Both the position numbers and the translations under genes were made by a program. The notes beneath the pieces are model-generated. The model was not told the origin of the DNA, did not search any database, and saw only the letters and a list, made by a program, of their open reading frames with translations. This document shows positions 58,366 to 64,000 of a stretch of 64,000 nucleotides of DNA, in pieces; the stretch's first letter is position 1; every line of letters starts with the position of its first letter. The DNA comes from an uncultured Oscillospiraceae bacterium (GTDB lineage: Bacteria > Bacillota > Clostridia > Oscillospirales > Acutalibacteraceae), in NCBI GenBank assembly GCA_958366985.1, contig CATXDC010000013.1, positions 25,830-89,829 of the forward strand, read 5' to 3'.

Positions 58366-58791
58366 TTGAATACTGTTTGGTACGCTCCGGGAGAGGATTA
58401 TCCCCTTTCAAGAGAGATAAGAGAAGAAGTTTTTGTAAGGGAACAGGAATATCCCATAGAACTGGAATTTGACGAAGCTGATGAGAACTGCTGGCACCTT
58501 GTGCTGACTGATAACGAAAAGGCTATTGCAACAGCAAGGCTTCTTAAACTCAGCGAAGGAGTTTTTAAGCCCGGCAGAATAGCGGTATTAAAGGAATACC
58601 GTGGCAAAAATATCGGCGCAGAGCTTCTCACTCTGATTATAGAAAAAGCAAAAGAAATGGGAGCAAAAGAGCTGCATATAGGAGCTCAGACTTATGCAGT
58701 CGGATTTTACGAAAAATTCGGATTCAAGACAACCGGCGAGGAATATATGGACGAGCACATTCCCCATATTAATATGATTGCTTATCTGTAA
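58366..58791 (+). CDS. GNAT N-acetyltransferase
   Basis: 141 residues from TTG at 58366 (SD TAGGAGG). REEVFVREQEYPIELEFD start, acetyl-CoA loop RIAVLKEYRGKNIGAEL and YEKFGFKTTGEEYMDEHIPHINM. Resembles ElaA-type GNAT proteins; substrate unknown. Confidence 0.88.
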   Translation: MNTVWYAPGEDYPLSREIREEVFVREQEYPIELEFDEADENCWHLVLTDNEKAIATARLLKLSEGVFKPGRIAVLKEYRGKNIGAELLTLIIEKAKEMGAKELHIGAQTYAVGFYEKFGFKTTGEEYMDEHIPHINMIAYL

Positions 58792-58839
58792 TATTGCTTT
58801 AAAACCTTTTTGTAAAATCTTATATATCCATATACATAC

Positions 58840-58872
58840 GCACCCCAAAAGCATTTGACTTTTGGGGTGCGT
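58840..58872. terminator. Convergent terminator
   Basis: CGCACCCCAAAAG..CTTTTGGGGTGCG, a 13-bp perfect stem between convergent genes. Confidence 0.75.
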
Positions 58873-58891
58873 ATTATTCAAGATGTTTTGC

Positions 58892-60121
58892 TTATGTATT
58901 TTGCTGTAAACATCTGTCTAAAATCTGATCATGATCTAAAGTAACAATATCTTCAACTTCTTCTTTGGAAAGCCCCAAAGTATCCAGTGTCCTCTTGGGA
59001 CATTCAAACCAGTATGTATCTGTGAGTCTTGCTCCAAAACTGTTTGTTGCCGAATAATCTATCTCAACACTGCCTCCAACTATCACTTCATTTTCATTAC
59101 CGGATTTTGTTATTTCGTAATGAAAAGTCCTGCCATATGACTCAAAAGAGAGAGGATTCTTTAAACGTGAAACTATGGCGTTTTCAGTTAAAGTAAACAT
59201 TTCATCCATTATTTCTCTGAAACCTACCCATACTGCCAACTCGTTTACTTGTTTTGTGTTTTCCAGAGTCTTAAGCCATGCAGCAGCTCCCGAATATTTA
59301 TAATCTTCCAATTCCTTTATTGCAAATTCACGTACCATTTCGTTTATTTCATCAACATATTTGGGGCAACGTTTTCTAAACGAGTTTACTTTTTCTAATA
59401 ACTCGTTTTCTCCTCCCGCTTTATAAAGACGACTGCGTTCACTTTCTACAAAGTAAACATCTTTTATTTGCTTCAAAAATACACAATCTCCTCCGTCTTC
59501 ATAAAGAGTGTTCATTTCGTCAACCACTGTTTGATATTGGGCATAAGGAAATATTGTAGTTATACTTAAGGTAATTGCTGCAACAGCTATAACAGCATAA
59601 ACAGCACTTAAGACTTTTATAGTTTTTTTGTTTAATGAAGCCTGAGAATGTTTATCTAAATCTCGTGCGTAAAAAATACTATAAACAGAAGCAATAACAG
59701 GCAAAATTACAATCCATAAATACTGCAATTCAATTATTAACTTAAATACTGCAACTATCATAGATATTGCAAATATTAACTCTGCAATAGAAATAATTAA
59801 TTTACCTGTTCTGTTTTTAATACATAAAACAACAAGACTTAAGAGTAAAGGAATTAATATAATATAGAAGGCTATATCTGAGAAATATTTGGGCTGATCG
59901 GTAAAAACCGAATACAAATTCAGCGAAAACACAAGCGCAGCTGCAATTAAATTAAGTATTACAGGTACAATAGGATTCTTCTTTTTCTTTTGTTTTACCT
60001 TTACTTCATAATACATCTGGGGTTGGGTAGATGATTGTACTGCTACATCCTGTTTTGCTCCGCAAACTGAACAAAAAGCTGTTCCCTCAGGCAAAGGCTG
60101 ACCGCACTGTTTACAGTTCAT
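58892..60121 (-). CDS. Zinc-ribbon multi-span membrane protein
   Basis: 409 residues. N-terminal zinc ribbon (CKQCGQPLPEGTAFCSVCG), five or six membrane helices (about 52-185), and a large soluble C-terminal domain (about 200-409). Unknown function; perhaps surface sensing. Divergent to an XRE gene, with a shared palindrome between. Confidence 0.65.
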   Translation of the reverse strand: MNCKQCGQPLPEGTAFCSVCGAKQDVAVQSSTQPQMYYEVKVKQKKKKNPIVPVILNLIAAALVFSLNLYSVFTDQPKYFSDIAFYIILIPLLLSLVVLCIKNRTGKLIISIAELIFAISMIVAVFKLIIELQYLWIVILPVIASVYSIFYARDLDKHSQASLNKKTIKVLSAVYAVIAVAAITLSITTIFPYAQYQTVVDEMNTLYEDGGDCVFLKQIKDVYFVESERSRLYKAGGENELLEKVNSFRKRCPKYVDEINEMVREFAIKELEDYKYSGAAAWLKTLENTKQVNELAVWVGFREIMDEMFTLTENAIVSRLKNPLSFESYGRTFHYEITKSGNENEVIVGGSVEIDYSATNSFGARLTDTYWFECPKRTLDTLGLSKEEVEDIVTLDHDQILDRCLQQNT

Positions 60122-60192
60122 TTTATTCTCCTCCTAATTTTTAATTAATGTACAAAGTTTTATTACAGCTATTACATCTGTACATAATATAT

Positions 60193-60255
60193 AACAACTT
60201 TAAGTTGTTGTCAATAACTAATAAAAGGATTTATATTTAACTCTAAAAAGTTGTT
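60193..60255. promoter_or_regulatory. Operator/promoter region between divergent genes
   Basis: Perfect 17-bp palindrome AACAACTTTAAGTTGTT (60193-60209) and a half site AAGTTGTT (60248-60255). TTGTCA (60208-60213), 17 bp, TTATAT (60231-60236) gives a plus promoter for the XRE gene. Autoregulation is inferred. Confidence 0.6.
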
Positions 60256-60279
60256 ACTCTATTAATGGGTGGTGACATT

Positions 60280-60612
60280 ATGGTACAGAACTTAAAAGCT
60301 TTGCGAATCAGAAAAGGTATTAGTCAGCAACAACTTGCCGATGTTATCGGAGTAAGTCAGCAATCTATAAACAAATATGAAAATCACATGATAGAACCCG
60401 ATATATCTACTTTAATGGCATTAGCTGATTTCTTTAATACTTCCGTTGATTATCTTATAGGACATACAGAAATTGACCATATAATAGAATCCATACAACA
60501 TTATGATTTAAATAATGACGAAGCATTATTAATAGAAGGATACCGTAAATTAGCACAAGAAGAAAAAGAAAGCATTCAACTAATAATAAAAAATTACAAT
60601 AAGAAAGCTTGA
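60280..60612 (+). CDS. XRE family transcriptional regulator
   Basis: 110 residues from the ATG at 60280. HTH ISQQQLADVIGVSQQSINKYENH near the N-terminus, IEPDISTLMALADFFNTSVDYLIG typical of Cro/CI-type regulators. Likely binds the palindrome upstream and controls the divergent zinc-ribbon gene. Confidence 0.85.
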   Translation: MVQNLKALRIRKGISQQQLADVIGVSQQSINKYENHMIEPDISTLMALADFFNTSVDYLIGHTEIDHIIESIQHYDLNNDEALLIEGYRKLAQEEKESIQLIIKNYNKKA

Positions 60613-60744
60613 GGTAAATTTTTCCCCAAGCTTTAATATAAATTTATAATATCCCCAACTATTTCTGACAACAATTAATGTACTCAGATATAGTTTCCTT
60701 ATAACTAAAGAGCACCTGAAACTTTTTCGTTTCAGGTGCTCATT

Positions 60745-61278
60745 TTATTTGCAGTATTCCTCAACGTAATTATCTATTGCGCCGGAAATTACTCTTAACG
60801 CCTCTTCTCTTCCGCCGGTTTCATCTACCACGGTCTCTTTGCCCTCAAGGGCTTTATATACTGTGAAGAAATGGCACATCTCATCAAATATATGCTTAGG
60901 CAGTTCGGAAATATCATTATACTGATTATAAGTTGGGTCATTATAAGGTATTGCGATAATCTTTTCGTCGCTTCTGCCGCCGTCAAGCATCTTTATTAAA
61001 CCTATGGGATAACATCTTACAAGGGTCAGAGGCTCAAGGGTTTCAGAGCAAAGAAGCAAAATATCCAATGGATCTCCGTCATCGCCTAAGGTTCTCGGTA
61101 TAAATCCGTAGTTTGCCGGATAGTGAGTAGATGTATAAAGGATTCGGTCAAGAATAATAAGACCTGTTTCCTTATCAAGTTCATACTTTTTCTTGCTTCC
61201 CTTTGGAATTTCAATTACCGAAATAAAATCCTCCGGTGAAATTCTTTTGGGACTTATATCATGCCATATGTTGCTCAT
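60745..61278 (-). CDS. ppa: Inorganic pyrophosphatase (soluble, family I)
   Basis: 177 residues. EIPKGSKKKYELD, HYPANYGFIPRTLGDDGDPLDILLL with the catalytic acidic triad (DGDPLD) and KEEGETVVD-like KGKETVV are characteristic. Hydrolyses PPi to drive biosynthesis. Confidence 0.95.
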   Translation of the reverse strand: MSNIWHDISPKRISPEDFISVIEIPKGSKKKYELDKETGLIILDRILYTSTHYPANYGFIPRTLGDDGDPLDILLLCSETLEPLTLVRCYPIGLIKMLDGGRSDEKIIAIPYNDPTYNQYNDISELPKHIFDEMCHFFTVYKALEGKETVVDETGGREEALRVISGAIDNYVEEYCK

Positions 61279-61279
61279 T

Positions 61280-61501
61280 TTATTTTTCCTCCCCTATAAA
61301 TTCAAATCTCTTAAATTTTTTGCCGTCCCTCTCTATTTCCTCATTCCACATAGATGCCGGACGCACCCATAATCCGCCCTCACCGTAGAGAGCTTCATAT
61401 ACCACCATCTCTTCAAGGGTTTCACTGTGCCGTGCAATGCCTATAACACGGTATTCTCCGCCCTTAAAGTGACGATATCTGCCTTTTTTAATTGAGTTCA
61501 T
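61280..61501 (-). CDS. DUF1653 protein
   Basis: 73 residues: KKGRYRHFKGGEYRVIGIARHSETLEEMVVYEALYG then a Trp-containing end, the DUF1653 signature. ATG at 61501 after AGAAAAAGAAA within the end of the upstream gene (14-bp overlap). Function unknown. Confidence 0.85.
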   Translation of the reverse strand: MNSIKKGRYRHFKGGEYRVIGIARHSETLEEMVVYEALYGEGGLWVRPASMWNEEIERDGKKFKRFEFIGEEK

Positions 61502-61712
61502 TTTTCTTTTTCGCCTTTCTCTCCACTTTGCGCTTGTTTCCCTTTTCGTCAACAATATATGTGTTATCAAGACTGGAAACGAGGCTCTGTTTGAATGCCT
61601 CAATATACTCCCCTCTGAGAATAGCTCTTTCCTGCTGTTCCTCAGGGGTAAGCTCACGTTCCCTTGAAATGCGTGTAAGTTCACTTATTCTGTCAATTTT
61701 TTTCTGATCCAT
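61488..61712 (-). CDS. DUF896 (UPF0291/YnzC-like) protein
   Basis: 74 residues. IDRISELTRISRERELTPEEQQERAILRGEYIEAF is the DUF896 helical core. Small cytosolic protein of unknown role; in Bacillus members are in the SOS regulon. Confidence 0.88.
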   Translation of the reverse strand: MDQKKIDRISELTRISRERELTPEEQQERAILRGEYIEAFKQSLVSSLDNTYIVDEKGNKRKVERKAKKKNELN

Positions 61713-61850
61713 TTTATTTCCTTTCGTTACTGAATTTTTCTGTTTCAGCTTTATAATTAGTTTATCACATCTTACCGTCTTTCTTCAAGTAGTTGTATTT
61801 AAGTGAAATTTGTGTTACCTTAAAATCATAAACCGAAAAGAGGAATCAAA

Positions 61851-63191
61851 ATGATTATAAACGTTCCAAAAAACGCTGAATATATACTGAAAGCTCTCCA
61901 AAATGAGGGCTTTGAAAGCTATGCCGTAGGAGGCTGCGTAAGAGATTCCATAATGGGAAAAGAGCCTTTTGACTGGGATATTACAACCTCTGCGCTCCCT
62001 GAAAAGACAATAGAGATTTTTGAAGCATTAGGGTGCAGAGTGATAAAGACAGGAATAAAACATGGTACTGTTACGGTAATTAAGGATCATGAGTCTTTTG
62101 AAGTGACCACTTTCAGAATTGACGGAGAATATACCGATCGCCGCAGACCCGATGAAGTAAGTTTTACGTCAAATCTCGAAGAAGATCTTAAACGCCGTGA
62201 CTTTACCATAAACGCCATTGTAGCAAACTCTGAAGGCGAAATAAAAGACTTTTTCGGCGGCATAGATGATATTAAAAGAAAAGTTATAAAAGCCATAGGC
62301 GATCCTGATAAAAGGCTTAACGAAGATGCTTTAAGAATAATGCGTGCCTTGCGCTTTGCCTCAGTACTTGGATTTGAAATTGACCCTGAGCTTCAAGAAA
62401 GCCTCAGAAAAAACAAAGAGCTTTTACATGACATTGCACCGGAACGTATAAACGCAGAATTTTCAAAGCTTATTTGCGGAGAAAATTTTTCACAGGTTCT
62501 TTTAAATTTCACAGATATAATCGAGGTGTTTATTCCGGAAATAATTCCCTGCAATGGTTTTGACCAAAGAAATATTCACCATATATATGACGTTTGGGAA
62601 CACAGCGTAAAAGCGGCTGAAAATATTCCTTCTGACCTCATACTGCGTCTTACCATGCTTTTTCACGACATTGAAAAACCTTCCTGTTTCTTTATGGGAG
62701 AAGACAATCAGGGTCACTTTTACGGTCATGCTAAAAAAAGCGCCGAAACCGCCGGAAAAATTCTCCGTCGGTTAAGATATGACAACAAAACCATTAAAGA
62801 AGTTACAGAGCTTATTGAACTTCACGATGTGGAAATAGTTCCGGAGAAAAAGCCAGTTCTCAGAAGAATGGGTAAAATGGGCAAAGAAAGCTTTGAAAAA
62901 CTTATTGCAGTAAAATATGCTGACAATGGAGCTCAGTCCCCTATTGTACTAAACCGCAGAAAAGATTTTCAAAAGATAGAGGAAATAGCCCAAGAGGCTC
63001 AAAGAGAAAGCAGCTGTTTCAGCCTTAAAAGCCTCAGTGTAAACGGAAAAGATTTAATCGAAGCAGGTTTTCCGGAAGGCAGAGAAATAGGAAAAATACT
63101 GCAATATCTTCTTGAAAGCGTTATTGACGGCAAATGTGAAAATAAGAAAGATGCTCTTTTAAGCTATGCGAAAGAATTCAGGAACTGTTAA
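61851..63191 (+). CDS. cca: CCA tRNA nucleotidyltransferase with HD domain
   Basis: 446 residues. Nucleotidyltransferase motif GGCVRDSIMGKEPFDWDITT, RRRPDEVSF, ERRDFTINAIVAN-like RRDFTINAIVAN, and EDALRIMRALRFAS, then an HD domain (MLFHDIEKP, LIELHDVEI). Adds or repairs the tRNA 3' CCA end. Confidence 0.94.
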   Translation: MIINVPKNAEYILKALQNEGFESYAVGGCVRDSIMGKEPFDWDITTSALPEKTIEIFEALGCRVIKTGIKHGTVTVIKDHESFEVTTFRIDGEYTDRRRPDEVSFTSNLEEDLKRRDFTINAIVANSEGEIKDFFGGIDDIKRKVIKAIGDPDKRLNEDALRIMRALRFASVLGFEIDPELQESLRKNKELLHDIAPERINAEFSKLICGENFSQVLLNFTDIIEVFIPEIIPCNGFDQRNIHHIYDVWEHSVKAAENIPSDLILRLTMLFHDIEKPSCFFMGEDNQGHFYGHAKKSAETAGKILRRLRYDNKTIKEVTELIELHDVEIVPEKKPVLRRMGKMGKESFEKLIAVKYADNGAQSPIVLNRRKDFQKIEEIAQEAQRESSCFSLKSLSVNGKDLIEAGFPEGREIGKILQYLLESVIDGKCENKKDALLSYAKEFRNC

Positions 63192-63239
63192 TTCCATTGT
63201 TTACGCAGTAAAAATAAAATGATATAAGGAGATAAAACA

Positions 63240-63794
63240 ATGGATTTTTGCGGAACTCAGACTCTTTTAACCAATAGATGTTATTTACGTAAGCTCACAG
63301 CAAAAGATTATATGCAGCTTTATGAAAATGTTTTTTCAGATGAAAAGGTTTCCAGATATATGTCATGGGATATACACAAATCACCTGAGGAAACAAAGAA
63401 TTATTTAAACCTCTGGCAGAAATATTATAAAGACCAGAGCGAATGTTATTGGGGAATATTTTTATCAAGCAGTGACACCCTTATAGGAACTGTATATCTT
63501 TGTCCCGAAAATAAAAACGCAGACTTGGGCTTTTTATCCTACTGCTTAGGTTCAAAATTCTGGAAAAACGGCTACGCCTTTGAAGCCGTCAACGCTGTTT
63601 TATCCTATGGTTTTAACACTGTTGGATACCACAACATAAACACATTCTGTGCAAAGAGCAACATCTCTTCATACAAACTTTTAGAGCACTTAGGATTTAA
63701 GCTTGATGGATGCCTCAGAAGCCGTGATAAAACCTTTCTTGGTTATGAGGATTGCTACTACTTTTCTATTCTTAAGGAAGAGTTTGTTTCTTAA
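63240..63794 (+). CDS. GNAT acetyltransferase (RimJ/RimL-like)
   Basis: 184 residues. LLTNRCYLRKLTAKDYMQLYENVFSD, GIFLSSSDTLIGTVYLCP, YCLGSKFWKNGYAFEAVNAVLSYGF and the ending YKLLEHLGFKLDGCLR are typical of RimJ-like GNATs. AAGGAG before the ATG. Confidence 0.88.
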   Translation: MDFCGTQTLLTNRCYLRKLTAKDYMQLYENVFSDEKVSRYMSWDIHKSPEETKNYLNLWQKYYKDQSECYWGIFLSSSDTLIGTVYLCPENKNADLGFLSYCLGSKFWKNGYAFEAVNAVLSYGFNTVGYHNINTFCAKSNISSYKLLEHLGFKLDGCLRSRDKTFLGYEDCYYFSILKEEFVS

Positions 63795-63886
63795 TTTTTA
63801 TCTGAAATCCTTACAACTCTTTTAACTATCAAAAAGATAACTGTAATAACCGGTTTCATTATTACTATATTATCTAATTTAAAAAT

Positions 63887-63927
63887 AACAAAACACCCAC
63901 CGTCCCTTTCGAGACGATGGGCGTTTG
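63887..63927 (-). terminator. Terminator for a minus-strand gene entering from the right
   Basis: CGCCCATCGTCTC-gaaa-G(G)GACGGTGGGTG stem with TTTTGTTATTTTT on the minus strand. Confidence 0.6.
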
Positions 63928-63969
63928 CTTATTCAAAAAGAAGTAAAATGAAGAAAGCCTATTTAATAA

Positions 63970-64000
63970 TTACTTTCTCTTTTTAGTAATTACCAGAGCT
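63970..64000 (-). CDS. C-terminal end of an unidentified gene (partial)
   Basis: Only nine codons (ALVITKKRK then TAA) are inside the window. The basic ending after hydrophobic residues recalls a membrane or surface-protein tail. Supported by the terminator 43 bp downstream; otherwise undetermined. Confidence 0.3.
   Translation of the reverse strand, partial: ALVITKKRK

Noticed and set aside
1..64000. tRNA or rRNA genes, including a tRNA attachment site
   Set aside because: No cloverleaf or TTCRANNC-type arm was found; the attachment site is the 3' end of rpsI, not a tRNA.

Overview
The window looks like chromosome from a low-to-mid GC Gram-positive anaerobe of class Clostridia (an Oscillospirales/Ruminococcus-like gut bacterium is my guess). 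The basis is a Firmicutes-type gene set (RNase Y-YmdB, Gls24-FakA-RecG, a T-box on thrS), strong SD sequences, frequent TTG/GTG starts, and zinc-ribbon membrane proteins and lipoproteins typical of the group. It carries one complete-looking integrated siphophage.

Layout. (1) 1-4416, host: the start of a kdp potassium-uptake operon (kdpA partial, kdpF, and an unnamed small membrane ORF) preceded by its two-component system kdpD-kdpE, all on the minus strand, then a small membrane protein. (2) 4417-36221, prophage of about 31.8 kb. An 18-bp direct repeat (attL 4417-4434, attR 36204-36221) is the last codons and stop of rpsI (ribosomal protein S9). The phage has displaced the rpsI terminator to its far end (4371-4400) and supplies its own terminator next to rpsI. 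(3) 36207-64000, host: rpsI-rplM, a TtcA-like gene, a MazG-like gene, thrS with T-box, a phosphoesterase lipoprotein, rny-ymdB, a peptide-binding lipoprotein, gls24-fakA-recG, a DUF4832 protein, an alcohol dehydrogenase, a cardiolipin-synthase-like protein, ybaK, ilvE, acetyltransferases, an XRE regulator, ppa, cca and others.

Phage organisation. Integrase, a NYN nuclease with its own promoter and leader RNA, a DUF4236 protein, a voltage-gated K+ channel and the CI repressor are on the plus strand at the right end. A divergent minus-strand early promoter (PR, 31140-31168) drives Cro-like and XRE regulators, small membrane proteins, a HUH-type replication protein, a helicase-methyltransferase fusion, small Cys-rich proteins, a collagen-like BppU fibre, RecU and a sigma-region-4-like late regulator. 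The late minus-strand genes follow in the usual HK97/siphovirus order: HNH, terminase small and large, portal, protease, capsid, connectors, major tail protein, frameshifted tail chaperone, tape measure, Dit, tail endopeptidase-like protein, BppU fibre, holin, amidase, second holin.

Two plus-strand cassettes interrupt the early/late boundary (20424-21060 and about 21489-22075). Each ends in a near-identical terminator. The first is a self-contained operon of two small basic membrane peptides and a ribbon-helix-helix protein, with a perfect palindrome between its -35 and -10 boxes.

The best candidates for something undescribed are: the HUH Rep gene with an antisense RNA and an anti-SD in its leader; the NYN nuclease placed behind a promoter, a structured RNA and a terminator; the RHH/small-membrane-peptide cassette; the integrase attenuator; and the repressor-linked K+ channel. 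No tRNA, rRNA or CRISPR array was seen. All calls come from reading sequence and remembered family features; no database search was possible.
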